Source of the DNA: an uncultured Clostridia bacterium
GTDB lineage: Bacteria > Bacillota > Clostridia > TANB77 > CAG-508
DNA length: 64,000 nt
Direction: 5' to 3'
NCBI GenBank assembly: GCA_944387505.1
Contig: CALXFG010000004.1
Location: 1-64,000 of the forward strand
Shown here: in pieces, positions 28,493 to 36,892 of the stretch
Layout of the letters: each line of letters starts with the position of its first letter
How positions within the stretch are numbered: position 1 is the stretch's first letter
Made by a program: the position numbers and the translations under genes
Notes under the pieces: generated by a model
Told to the model about the DNA's origin: nothing
Databases searched by the model: none
Seen by the model: only the letters and a program-made list of their open reading frames with translations

Positions 28493-29437
28493 ATGAAAAA
28501 AATAACCATAATTATACCAGCATATAATGAAGAAGAATCATTACCACATTTATATGAAAGATTAGAAAAATTAATGAGTTCTATGGAGCATTATGAATTT
28601 GAAATTTTATTTGTAAATGATGGAAGTAAAGATAATACCATTAATTTAATAAAAGAATATAGAGAAAAAGATAATAGAATATGCTATGTTGATTTTTCTA
28701 GAAACTTTGGAAAAGAAATTGCTATGATTGCAGGATTAGATTATGCAACAGGAGATTGTGTTATTTTTATGGATGCAGATTTACAAGATCCACCAGAATT
28801 GATTCCTGAATTGGTAAAATACTGGGAAGAAGGATATGATGATGTTTATGCCAAAAGAAGTTCAAGAAAAGGAGAAACTTGGCTAAAGAAATTTACATCA
28901 AAAATGTATTATAGAGTTTTGCAACATTTAACAAATGTACCAATTCAACAAGACACAGGAGATTTTAGATTATTAGACAGAAGATGTGTGAATGCCTTGA
29001 GAAAAATGAGAGAATCTCAAAGAAATTCAAAAAGTATGTTTAGTTGGATAGGATACAAGAAAAAAGAAGTACTATATGATAGAGACCCAAGAATTGCAGG
29101 GCAAACAAAATGGAATTATAAAAAGCTAATAGATTTAGCAATCGATGGAATTACATCATTTACGACATCACCACTTAGAATATCAACATATATTAGTATA
29201 CCAACATTTATTATTTTATTTGTATATTTTGTATATGTAATTGCAAAATGTATTATAACAAGTACAATGATCCAAGCATATCAAGCAATTATATTATTGA
29301 TTCTATTTTTCTCTGGCGTACAAATATTGTTATTTGGAATTATAGGAGAATATTTAGGAAGAATCTTTAATGAAAGTAAAAATAGACCTTTATATTTAGT
29401 AAATGAATATAATGGACAGAAGGAAATGAATGATTAA
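28493..29437 (+). CDS. GtrB-type polyprenyl-phosphate glycosyltransferase
   Basis: GT2 enzyme of 314 residues that loads a sugar on polyprenyl phosphate at the cytosolic face. Motifs are IIPAYNEEESLP, VNDGSKDN, FSRNFGKEIAM, DADLQDPPELI (DxD) and GQTKWNYKKL. Two C-terminal membrane helices (about 228-252 and 262-290) define the CsbB/GtrB/YkcC class. It sits directly after the GtrA-like gene. With the YfhO-like protein at 14590 this gives the three parts known in Bacillus/Listeria LTA glycosylation: donor synthase, flippase, outer transferase. That link is inference. Confidence 0.92.
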   Translation: MKKITIIIPAYNEEESLPHLYERLEKLMSSMEHYEFEILFVNDGSKDNTINLIKEYREKDNRICYVDFSRNFGKEIAMIAGLDYATGDCVIFMDADLQDPPELIPELVKYWEEGYDDVYAKRSSRKGETWLKKFTSKMYYRVLQHLTNVPIQQDTGDFRLLDRRCVNALRKMRESQRNSKSMFSWIGYKKKEVLYDRDPRIAGQTKWNYKKLIDLAIDGITSFTTSPLRISTYISIPTFIILFVYFVYVIAKCIITSTMIQAYQAIILLILFFSGVQILLFGIIGEYLGRIFNESKNRPLYLVNEYNGQKEMND

Positions 29438-29449
29438 AGGAGAAGATAT

Positions 29450-30109
29450 ATGCAAGAGATAATGTTATCCATAATGGAACAATTTGGATATTTGGGAGTA
29501 TTTTTATTAATAGCAATAGAAAATATTTTTCCACCAATTCCATCAGAGGCTGTTTTATTATTTGGTGGATTTATGACAACATACACAGGTTTAAATATTG
29601 TAGTCATGATTATAGCTGCAACTTTAGGTTCATTGGTTGGTGCCATTGTGCTATATTATGTAGGAAGAATATTAAATAAAGAAAGATTAAAAAAATTAGT
29701 CTCAGGAAAAGTGGGAAAAATACTTAGATTAAAAACGGAAGATATTGATAAAGCAGATAAATGGTTTGACGAAAAAGGTAGTAAAACGGTATTTTTTTGT
29801 AGATTTATTCCAATTGTCAGAAGTTTAATTTCTATACCAGCAGGAATGAGTGAGATGCCTATGGGAAAATTCTTAATTTATACTATATCAGGATCTGCTG
29901 TTTGGAATACCATTTTATTAACAATAGGAAATAAAGTAGGAGAAAATTGGGCAAATATGCTTGCAATTTTTGATCAATATTCTCATGTTACATTAGCTGT
30001 ACTAGCAATTATTTTTGTCATTGCTTGCTTATTATTCTATTGGAAAAAAACAAACAAGTTTATTTTCAAGAGAAAGATTTACTATCTGGGAGATCCAACA
30101 ATAGAGTAA
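29450..30109 (+). CDS. DedA family membrane protein
   Basis: Integral membrane protein of 219 residues of the DedA/VTT family (PF09335). Recent work links these to undecaprenyl-phosphate or phospholipid translocation and membrane homeostasis. Typical features are the early EQFGYLGVFLLIAIENIFPPIPSE reentrant-loop segment, GSLVGAIVLYYVGR, and FFCRFIPIVRSLISIPAG with the conserved Arg pair. ATG 29450 follows AAAGGAGAAGAT, 12 nt after the GtrB-like gene. A carrier-recycling role would suit its place at the end of a glycopolymer locus. Confidence 0.92.
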   Translation: MQEIMLSIMEQFGYLGVFLLIAIENIFPPIPSEAVLLFGGFMTTYTGLNIVVMIIAATLGSLVGAIVLYYVGRILNKERLKKLVSGKVGKILRLKTEDIDKADKWFDEKGSKTVFFCRFIPIVRSLISIPAGMSEMPMGKFLIYTISGSAVWNTILLTIGNKVGENWANMLAIFDQYSHVTLAVLAIIFVIACLLFYWKKTNKFIFKRKIYYLGDPTIE

Positions 30110-30117
30110 ATTTTCTA

Positions 30118-30146
30118 TTGAAAAATAAATAAATATATGTTAAAAT
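30118..30146 (+). promoter_or_regulatory. Promoter of the ABC-F gene and its leader
   Basis: TTGAAA (30118-30123), 17-nt spacer, TAAAAT (30141-30146) with an upstream TGT extended -10. Transcription would start near 30153 and include a leader of about 230 nt. Confidence 0.72.
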
Positions 30147-30173
30147 AAAAATGAATTGAAAAGAAAGGTTAAA

Positions 30174-30220
30174 ATGGTGGGAAAATGATTATTATTAATA
30201 AACTAGACAATATAAAATAA
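30174..30220 (+). CDS. Putative leader ORFs MVGK and MIIINKLDNIK
   Basis: A four-codon ORF at 30174-30188 (MVGK) follows AGAAAGG at 5-nt spacing. Its TGA overlaps the ATG of an 11-residue ORF (30185-30220, MIIINKLDNIK), giving an ATGA coupling. Bases 30191-30203 inside the second ORF are perfectly complementary to 30243-30255. Such leaders are typical of antibiotic-inducible ABC-F and erm genes, where ribosome stalling remodels the RNA. No experimental support; either ORF could be the sensor. Confidence 0.5.
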
Positions 30221-30382
30221 GATGTAATCATATTTTAGAATGGTTTATTAATAATGCAAATTTTAAGGTACTATATATAAAAACTACCAAATTAACGTGT
30301 AGAAATATATACAAAAATTATATGAAATTTAAAGTAATAAATAATAAACTCCTTCTTTAATATGATTAAAGGAGGAGTTTTT
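30191..30382 (+). promoter_or_regulatory. Attenuator-like leader RNA with SD-sequestering hairpin
   Basis: Segment 1 (30191-30203, in the leader ORF) pairs perfectly over 13 bp with segment 2 (30243-30255). Part of segment 2 (30243-30250) can instead pair with 30342-30349, at the base of the final stem. The final stem (30346-30361 with 30365-30380) has 16 pairs and a 3-nt loop. It contains the AAAGGAGG binding site of the ABC-F gene and is followed by two more T residues. It could act as a short-U-tract terminator, as a translational lock, or both. Confidence 0.62.
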
Positions 30383-31969
30383 ATGGTATTAGAATTAAAA
30401 AATATATCAAAATATTATGGTGATAGAAAGATATTAGAAATTGAAGATTTAAAAGTATATGAAAATGAAAAAATAGGGATTGTAGGGCAAAATGGCTCAG
30501 GAAAAACCACTTTATTAAACATCATAGCTGGAAGAATAGAGCCAGATACAGGAGAAATTATTCGTAAGCAAAATATCATATATATGGAGCAATTTGAAGA
30601 AATAAATGATAAAAATAGAAATTTAAGTGGTGGAGAGAAAAAGAAAGAAGCATTTCATCAAAAAGTATTACATCAAAATGGCATTCTATTATTAGATGAA
30701 CCGTCAAGCAATTTAGATAGAAATGGGATTAGTCATATTGAAAAGGAATTAAAAAAATATCAAGGAACTATATTGATTATATCTCATGATAGAAGTCTAT
30801 TAGATGAAATTTGTTCAGCTATTATAGAAATAAAAGATGGAAAAGTAAATAGATATGAAGGAAATTATTCAAAATATAAGTTACAAAAAGAGGCTGAAAC
30901 GAAAAGAAAAGAATGGGAATATATACAATATATAAATGAAAAACAAAGATTAGAAAAAGCGATTCATGTTTCAAAAAATACAGCAAAAGAAATTCGAAAA
31001 ACACCAAAAAGAATGGGAAATTCTGAAGCAAGACTACATAAAAGAGGTGTTGAAAACATAAGAGAGAAATTGGAAGGACACACAAATGCCTTGCAAACTA
31101 GATTAGAAAAATTAGAAGTAAAAGAAAAACCACAAAACAATCAAAAAATATATATGAAATATCAAACAAAAGAAAATACAAAAAATAAAATAGCAATCCA
31201 TATTGAAAATTTAAATATCCAATTAGGAGAAAAACAATTATTTGAACATGCAAGTTGTGTTATCAAAACCAATCGAAAAACAGCTTTAATAGGAGAAAAT
31301 GGAGCAGGAAAGACAACACTGATCAATCAAATCATAAATGGAAATTTTCATATAAGAGTAAATCCAAATATAAAAATAGGATATTTTTCGCAGGATTTTT
31401 CAAACTTAGATTTTAGTAAAAATGTATTACAAAATGTCATGCAAGATACGAATCAATCAGAAATGATTGTAAAAAATATATTGGCAAATTTGTTATTCAA
31501 AGATAAAGACTTAGAAAAAAACATAAAAGATTTAAGTGGTGGAGAAAGAGTAAAAGTATCGATTGCTAAGATATTGGTATCAGACAACAATTTATTGATA
31601 TTAGATGAGCCTACTAATTTCTTAGATATAGAATCCATTGAAAGTTTAGAAAATTTGTTAAAAGAATACAATGGAACCATTTTATTTGTTACACATGATA
31701 AAACATTTATTGATCATATTGCAACAGATATTTTAGTTATAAAAAAGCATAAAATTATAGAATATGAAGGAAATTATTCTTCTTATTTACAATATGAAAA
31801 AGAAAGAAGTAAAAAACTACAAAATAAACATGAAAATGATAAACTATTATTAGATTTTAAGATATCACAAATTACTTCAGAATTAGCAATGACAAAAGAT
31901 GAGAAAAGAAAAAAAGAGCTTGAGGAAGAATTTAATGAACTCATAAAATTAAAATATTTGACGAAATAA
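30383..31969 (+). CDS. ABC-F type ribosome-protection protein
   Basis: Soluble protein with two ATP-binding domains and no membrane segment (528 residues), as in antibiotic-resistance ABC-F proteins (Vga/Lsa/Msr/VmlR types), which bind the ribosomal E site and displace drugs. First domain: GQNGSGKTT, LSGGEKKK, LLLDEPSSNLD, ISHD. Second domain: GENGAGKTT, LSGGERVKV, LILDEPTNFLD, VTHD. The linker between them is long and Lys/Glu-rich (about 165-260), where antibiotic specificity lies. ATG 30383 has AAAGGAGG 5-8 nt ahead; an ATG at 30362 falls in the hairpin loop. Housekeeping ABC-F proteins cannot be excluded, but the leader argues for inducible resistance. Confidence 0.87.
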   Translation: MVLELKNISKYYGDRKILEIEDLKVYENEKIGIVGQNGSGKTTLLNIIAGRIEPDTGEIIRKQNIIYMEQFEEINDKNRNLSGGEKKKEAFHQKVLHQNGILLLDEPSSNLDRNGISHIEKELKKYQGTILIISHDRSLLDEICSAIIEIKDGKVNRYEGNYSKYKLQKEAETKRKEWEYIQYINEKQRLEKAIHVSKNTAKEIRKTPKRMGNSEARLHKRGVENIREKLEGHTNALQTRLEKLEVKEKPQNNQKIYMKYQTKENTKNKIAIHIENLNIQLGEKQLFEHASCVIKTNRKTALIGENGAGKTTLINQIINGNFHIRVNPNIKIGYFSQDFSNLDFSKNVLQNVMQDTNQSEMIVKNILANLLFKDKDLEKNIKDLSGGERVKVSIAKILVSDNNLLILDEPTNFLDIESIESLENLLKEYNGTILFVTHDKTFIDHIATDILVIKKHKIIEYEGNYSSYLQYEKERSKKLQNKHENDKLLLDFKISQITSELAMTKDEKRKKELEEEFNELIKLKYLTK

Positions 31970-31986
31970 CTAAAAATTCGTATAAT
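31958..31986 (+). promoter_or_regulatory. SigA-type promoter of the two-component operon
   Basis: TTGACG (31958-31963), 17-nt spacer, TATAAT (31981-31986). The -35 overlaps the last codons of the ABC-F gene. Confidence 0.78.
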
Positions 31987-32034
31987 AACAATGAAATGAA
32001 AAAAGAAAAAGATTGAAAAGTTTAATGTATTCTG

Positions 32035-32063
32035 CTAAATAGAAAAATTGATTTTCTATTTAG
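32035..32063 (+). promoter_or_regulatory. Perfect 12-bp hairpin in the 5' leader of the response regulator gene
   Basis: CTAAATAGAAAA (32035-32046) pairs perfectly with TTTTCTATTTAG (32052-32063) around a 5-nt loop, between the promoter and the GTG start. There is no T tract, so it is not a standard terminator; perhaps an mRNA stabiliser or a protein site. Confidence 0.5.
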
Positions 32064-32096
32064 TAAATATAATATTAAGAAAGGAATCATTAAAAA

Positions 32097-32768
32097 GTGA
32101 GTAAAATTTTAATTGTTGAAGATGATAAAAAACTAAGACAAGAATTAGAAACATTTTTAAATAAAAATGGATTTGAAGCAAAAGGATTAGAAAATTTTGA
32201 TAATACAATACAAGATATATTAGATGAAAATGCAGATTTGGTATTACTAGATATTAATTTACCATATACAGATGGAGAATTTGTCTGCAAAGAAGTAAGA
32301 AAAGTATCTAATGTGCCAATTATTATGGTAACAAGTAGAGATAATGAAATTGATGAATTAATGAGTCTAAATTATGGAGCAGACCAATATGTTACAAAAC
32401 CATATAATATACAAATATTACTTGCAAAAATAAATGGTTTATTAAAAAGAAATCAAAATGCAGGAAGAAATCCAGAAAAAATTGACTGTCATGATTTTGT
32501 ATTAAATATAGCAGAAAGAACTATAGAAAAAGATAATCAGAAAATGGGCTTAACAAAAAATGAATATACTATTTTATACTATTTAAGTACTCATAAAAAT
32601 GAAGTGGTATCAAGAGATGAAATCATGGATTATTTATGGGAAAGTGAAGAATTTATTGATGATAATACATTAAATGTCAATATAAAAAGACTAAGAACAA
32701 AACTAGAAGAATTAGGATTACATGATAGAATAGAAACCAAAAGAGGACAGGGGTATATATTAAAATGA
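32097..32768 (+). CDS. Response regulator, OmpR/PhoB family (BceR-like)
   Basis: DNA-binding response regulator, 223 residues. The receiver domain has the acidic pair VEDD (residues 8-10), the phosphoacceptor D52 in LLDINLP, and K101 in VTKPYN. A winged-helix effector (about 125-223) ends in IKRLRTKLEELG and ETKRGQGYIL. Start is GTG 32097 behind AGAAAGGA. It overlaps the kinase gene by 4 nt (ATGA). With the downstream ABC transporter and YxeA-like protein it fits the BceR/YxdJ group that senses antimicrobial peptides through the transporter. Confidence 0.93.
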   Translation: MSKILIVEDDKKLRQELETFLNKNGFEAKGLENFDNTIQDILDENADLVLLDINLPYTDGEFVCKEVRKVSNVPIIMVTSRDNEIDELMSLNYGADQYVTKPYNIQILLAKINGLLKRNQNAGRNPEKIDCHDFVLNIAERTIEKDNQKMGLTKNEYTILYYLSTHKNEVVSRDEIMDYLWESEEFIDDNTLNVNIKRLRTKLEELGLHDRIETKRGQGYILK

Positions 32769-33781
32769 AATTTAGTGATTTTATAAAAGATAAAGTATTG
32801 TTAATTGTAAGTGTTCTATTAGCCTTAATTAGTATAGAAATATTATTATTGGCTTATCAAATCGGAATTATTGCACAAATTTACATAGCTGCTATTATCA
32901 TTATCGTTGTATCCATTTCCATATTTGTTGAATATAAAAGAAAACAACATTTTTATAATCAATTAAAAAATAATATGGAAGAATTACATGAAAAGTATTT
33001 GATTTCTGAAATTATAAAAAACGCTAATTTTACAGAAGGCAAAATTTTAAAAGAAGTCATGCTAGATGCAGGAAAATCTATGCTTGAAAATGTAAATTAC
33101 TATAAACGTATTCAAGAAGATTATAAAGAATATATAGAATTATGGATTCACGAAGTAAAAATACCAATTGCAGCAAGTAAAATGATTATTGAAAATCATA
33201 AAAATGAAATCACCAAAAGCATAGATGAAGAATTAGACAAAGTAGAAAATTATACTGAACAAGCCTTATTTTATGCAAGAAGCAATGCTGTTGAAAAAGA
33301 CTATATTATTACCAAAAACAATCTAAAAGAAATTGTAAATAATGCTATATTAAAAAATAAAACTACATTACTAAATGAAAAAGTAGCTTTGGAATTAAAA
33401 GATTTAGAACATGAAGTTTATACAGATAGTAAATGGGCAACTTTTATTATTAACCAAATTATACAAAATGCAATCAAGTATTCTAAAGATGAAAATAAGA
33501 AAATAGAGATATTTGCAAAATCAAAAAATGATAAAGTCACTTTATACATACAAGATAATGGAATTGGAATAAAAAAGGGAGAAATTACAAGAGTATTTGA
33601 AAGAGGTTTTACTGGAAAAAATGGAAGATTAATAGGACAGAAATCTACCGGAATTGGTTTATACTTGTGCAAAAAATTATGTGATAAATTAAGTCTTGGA
33701 ATAGAATTAAATTCAGAAAAGGATAAAGGAACAGAAGTAAGAATTATTTTTCCTAAAAATAGTTATACGAATTTGCAGTAG
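32765..33781 (+). CDS. Sensor histidine kinase, BceS-like intramembrane-sensing type
   Basis: Histidine kinase of 338 residues with two N-terminal helices (about 11-30 and 35-55) and almost no extracellular loop. This is the mark of intramembrane-sensing (BceS-like) kinases, which read their partner ABC transporter rather than a ligand. The H-box is ELWIHEVKIP (H129). The ATPase domain has QNAIKYS (N box), DNGIGI (G1) and GKNGRLIGQKSTGIGLYL (G2). The start codon overlaps the regulator's stop. Confidence 0.93.
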   Translation: MKFSDFIKDKVLLIVSVLLALISIEILLLAYQIGIIAQIYIAAIIIIVVSISIFVEYKRKQHFYNQLKNNMEELHEKYLISEIIKNANFTEGKILKEVMLDAGKSMLENVNYYKRIQEDYKEYIELWIHEVKIPIAASKMIIENHKNEITKSIDEELDKVENYTEQALFYARSNAVEKDYIITKNNLKEIVNNAILKNKTTLLNEKVALELKDLEHEVYTDSKWATFIINQIIQNAIKYSKDENKKIEIFAKSKNDKVTLYIQDNGIGIKKGEITRVFERGFTGKNGRLIGQKSTGIGLYLCKKLCDKLSLGIELNSEKDKGTEVRIIFPKNSYTNLQ

Positions 33782-33813
33782 TTGAAAAAGAAATTATAAA
33801 TTATATAATTTGC

Positions 33814-33846
33814 AAAAGGTAAGATACAAAATATCTTACCTTTTTT
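33814..33846 (+). terminator. Intrinsic terminator after the kinase gene
   Basis: GGTAAGATA (33818-33826) with TATCTTACC (33832-33840), flanked by AAAA and a run of six T. It separates the two-component genes from the transporter operon. Confidence 0.92.
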
Positions 33847-33851
33847 ATATA

Positions 33852-33875
33852 CAAATCTTTGATTTCGTTAATGCA
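33852..33875. repeat. Short repeat with AAATCnnnGATTT core, shared with 41.47 kb
   Basis: The reverse complement of 33852-33875 reads TGCATTAACGAAATCAAAG and on to GATTT. It matches the sequence at 41469-41490 with one inserted base. It is found in opposite orientation at the two sites. Confidence 0.55.
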
Positions 33876-33880
33876 CTCCT

Positions 33881-33947
33881 ATCTTACAAAAATGTAAGAT
33901 AAATGTAAGATTAAACAATGGAAAGAAAAAAGAATAAGCCGTATAAT
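33881..33947 (+). promoter_or_regulatory. Predicted BceR-type response-regulator site and transporter promoter
   Basis: ATCTTACA (33881-33888) faces TGTAAGAT (33893-33900), and a second TGTAAGAT follows at 33904-33911, giving an 11-nt direct repeat as bound by OmpR-family regulators. A weak -35 (TGGAAA, 33919-33924) and TATAAT (33942-33947, 17-nt spacer) lie just downstream, the arrangement expected for an activated promoter. The target is the ABC operon at 34039. Confidence 0.72.
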
Positions 33948-33981
33948 AAATATAGAATAAAAGATAAATGGAGGTTTACAA

Positions 33982-34007
33982 GGTTGAAAAATAATTCTTT
34001 TCCAACC
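33982..34007. repeat. Type A intercistronic hairpin, intact
   Basis: 26 nt: GGTTGAAAAA and TTTTCCAACC around the loop TAATTC, with one mismatch. It lies in the 5' leader of the transporter gene, with AGAAAGGAATGA 15 nt further on, as at 28435. Confidence 0.75.
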
Positions 34008-34038
34008 AACTTGTGCCTAAAGAAAGGAATGAAATTAA

Positions 34039-34806
34039 ATGAGTCATGTATTAGAAGTCAAAAACATAGAAAAATACTATGGAAACAAGTCAAATTTAAC
34101 AAAAGCCATTGCAGGAATTAGCTTTAACGTAGAAGAGGGAGAATTTGTTGGAATTATGGGCGCATCAGGCTCAGGAAAAACAACGCTTTTAAATTGTATT
34201 TCAACAATTGATAGAGTGACAGCAGGAAATATTATCATCAACAATCAAGATATTACCAAACTAAAAGGAAATAAGTTAAACAAATTTAGAAGAGAGGAAT
34301 TAGGATTTATTTTTCAAGATTTTAACTTATTAGATACACTAACTGCTTATGAAAATATAGCTTTGGCATTAACTATTCAAAAAGTAAATGCACATGAAAT
34401 TGATAAAAAAGTAAAAGAAGTAGCAGAAAAATTAGAAATTTCAAATATTTTAAATAAATATCCATATCAAATATCAGGAGGACAAAAACAAAGAGTAGCA
34501 TCAGCAAGAGCCATTATTACAAATCCCAAAATGGTTTTAGCAGATGAACCAACAGGCGCATTAGACAGTAAATCTGCAAGACAATTATTGGAAACATTTG
34601 AACATCTAAATCAAAATTTAGGAGCAACCATTTTAATGGTTACACATGATGCCTTTACAGCAAGTTATGCAGATAGAATTATTTTCATTAAGGATGGAAA
34701 AATCTTTAATGAACTAGTAAAAGGAGAAGATACTAGAAAACAATTCTTTGAAAAGATAATTGAAGTACAAACACTTCTTGGAGGTGATTTGAACGATGTT
34801 ATTTAA
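34039..34806 (+). CDS. ABC transporter ATP-binding protein, BceA-like
   Basis: ATPase of a peptide-antibiotic resistance transporter (MacB/BceA class), 255 residues. Walker A GASGSGKTT, Q-loop FIFQDFNLLDTL, signature SGGQKQR, Walker B MVLADEPTGALD, and MVTHD. ATG 34039 follows AGAAAGGAATG. An overlapping frame from 33918 is not a gene. It overlaps the permease gene by 11 nt. Expression is probably switched on by the regulator at 32097 through the direct-repeat site upstream. Confidence 0.94.
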   Translation: MSHVLEVKNIEKYYGNKSNLTKAIAGISFNVEEGEFVGIMGASGSGKTTLLNCISTIDRVTAGNIIINNQDITKLKGNKLNKFRREELGFIFQDFNLLDTLTAYENIALALTIQKVNAHEIDKKVKEVAEKLEISNILNKYPYQISGGQKQRVASARAIITNPKMVLADEPTGALDSKSARQLLETFEHLNQNLGATILMVTHDAFTASYADRIIFIKDGKIFNELVKGEDTRKQFFEKIIEVQTLLGGDLNDVI

Positions 34807-36892
34807 ATTATCTATAAAAAACATGAAAAAGAGTTTTAAAGATTATGCCATTTATTTTTTAACATTAGTATTAGGTGTTGCTATCTTTTATATGTTTAAC
34901 TCTTTAGATAGTCAACAAGCTATGTTAGAAGTGTCTGAATCCACAAGAGATATGATAAAACTCATGATTAGTATGTTAGGAATGGTATCTGTATTTATTG
35001 CCATTGTACTTGGATTTTTAATTGTATATGCCAATAATTTCTTAGTAAATAGAAGAAAAAGAGAATTTGGTATTTATATGACATTAGGAATGGGAAGAAG
35101 ACAAATATCCAAAATTATATTGATAGAAACCATATTAGTAGGAATCATTTCATTAATAGTTGGTATTTTTATAGGTGTATTTGGCTCACAATTTATGTCT
35201 ATACTAGTAGCCAAACTTTTTCAAGCAGATATGAGTGAATTTACTTTTGTATTTTCAAAAGATGCTTGCATTAAAACTTGTATTTATTTTGCCGTTATGT
35301 ATTTAGCAGTTATGATATTTAATACACTTACTATTTCAAGATACAAATTAATTAATTTATTAACAGCTGTTAGAAAAAATGAAAAGGTAAAAATTAAAAA
35401 TCCAATCATCTCTATTATTGTATTCTTAATTTCAGCAGGGTTATTAGGATATGCATATTATATAGTTACAGGTGGCATCTATGAATTAAATACAGAAGAA
35501 AAAATGTTAGTACCAATTTTAATGGGAATTGTAGGAACAATAGGCGTATTTTGGTCTTTATCAGGATTTATACTAAGAATGATACAAACAAGTAAAAAGA
35601 TATATCTTAAAGGAACCAATATGTTTGTATTAAGACAATTGAATAATAAGATTAATACAACCGTTATCAGTATGTCTGTAATTTGCTTAATGCTATTTAT
35701 GACCATAAGTGTCTTATCTAGTAGTTTATCTATCCAAACAACAATGGATTCAGAATTGCAAGAAATGACACCAGTAGATGTCAATTTATATAAAACAGCA
35801 AATTTACCACAAAGTTATGAAGATTCTTATACAGGTCAGATGATATATCCTACAGAAGAGCAAATTGAAGATTCAAAACAACCAGTTAGTTACACATTAG
35901 AAACCAATGGTTATGATATGAATAATTTAAAAGATATAGTAGAAATTTCAGTTTATACAATTCCAGAATGGACTTTAAAATATAGTTTAGGAACTTATTA
36001 TGAACAAGCAAAAGCACAATTTTCAATGCTTATGTATGATTTACCAGAAGAAATTATCAAAGTATCTGATTATAATAAAATTGCAGAACTTTATGGACAA
36101 GAACAATATAGCTTAAATGATGATGAATATATTGTCCTTTGTGACTTTGATAATATGACAGAATTAAGAAATCAAGCATTAAAACAGAATTCAACACTAC
36201 AAATTGAAGGAAAAACTTTACATGCTAAATATAATGAATGTAAGAGTGGATTTATTGAAATGTCTGCAAGTCATGTAAATACAGGAATTATATTAGTTCC
36301 AGATAATTTTGAATTAAAAGAAGAATGGAAAGAAGAAGAATTTTTAGCAGCAAATTATAATGCTAAAACTGATGAAGAAAAAGAAGAAATAGAAAAAACA
36401 TTATCAGAAACAAATAACAATACCTTTTTGGACAACTTAGAACAAAAAGGTATAGAACTAGAGGGCATGACAAAAATTAGTTTAATAGAAGCAAGTAAAG
36501 GATTAGCAACGATTATTATATTTATTGCCATTTATCTAGGAGTTATCTTCTTAATTGCAAGTTCTGCCATTTTAGCATTAAAACAATTGACAGAAAGTTC
36601 TGATAACAAACAAAGATATACGATTTTAAGAAAAATTGGTTGTGATGAAAAAATGATCAATCAAGCATTATTTAGACAAATATTTATATTTTTCATGTTA
36701 CCATTAGCTCTTGCGATTATACATTCTATATTTGGAATTAAATTTATATTATCAATGCTTGCTGCATTAGCCTCTCCAAGTGATTTATTACCTTCTGTAA
36801 TAGTAACAGCAGTTATTATTGGTGTTATCTATGGTTTATATTTCTTAGCAACTTATATAGGTAGCAAGAACATTATTAAGGAGGAGGATTAA
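34796..36892 (+). CDS. FtsX-like ABC permease, BceB-like
   Basis: Permease of 698 residues with about ten helices. Four come first, including a FtsX-type block (about 60-200) with RRKREFGIYMTLGMGRRQI. A large extracellular domain (about 320-560) lies between helices VII and VIII, the sensor region of BceB-type proteins. A second FtsX block (about 575-690) contains RYTILRKIGCDEKMI. A GGAGGTGATTTG ribosome binding site inside the upstream gene gives strong coupled translation. The complex likely removes or shields lipid-II-cycle antibiotics and signals to the kinase. The stop codon overlaps the start of a palindromic repeat. Confidence 0.93.
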   Translation: MLFKLSIKNMKKSFKDYAIYFLTLVLGVAIFYMFNSLDSQQAMLEVSESTRDMIKLMISMLGMVSVFIAIVLGFLIVYANNFLVNRRKREFGIYMTLGMGRRQISKIILIETILVGIISLIVGIFIGVFGSQFMSILVAKLFQADMSEFTFVFSKDACIKTCIYFAVMYLAVMIFNTLTISRYKLINLLTAVRKNEKVKIKNPIISIIVFLISAGLLGYAYYIVTGGIYELNTEEKMLVPILMGIVGTIGVFWSLSGFILRMIQTSKKIYLKGTNMFVLRQLNNKINTTVISMSVICLMLFMTISVLSSSLSIQTTMDSELQEMTPVDVNLYKTANLPQSYEDSYTGQMIYPTEEQIEDSKQPVSYTLETNGYDMNNLKDIVEISVYTIPEWTLKYSLGTYYEQAKAQFSMLMYDLPEEIIKVSDYNKIAELYGQEQYSLNDDEYIVLCDFDNMTELRNQALKQNSTLQIEGKTLHAKYNECKSGFIEMSASHVNTGIILVPDNFELKEEWKEEEFLAANYNAKTDEEKEEIEKTLSETNNNTFLDNLEQKGIELEGMTKISLIEASKGLATIIIFIAIYLGVIFLIASSAILALKQLTESSDNKQRYTILRKIGCDEKMINQALFRQIFIFFMLPLALAIIHSIFGIKFILSMLAALASPSDLLPSVIVTAVIIGVIYGLYFLATYIGSKNIIKEED

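Noticed and set aside
33918-34121. 67-codon plus-strand open frame before the ABC ATPase gene
   Set aside because: It overlaps the response-regulator promoter region and the true ATPase start in another frame, with no ribosome binding site.
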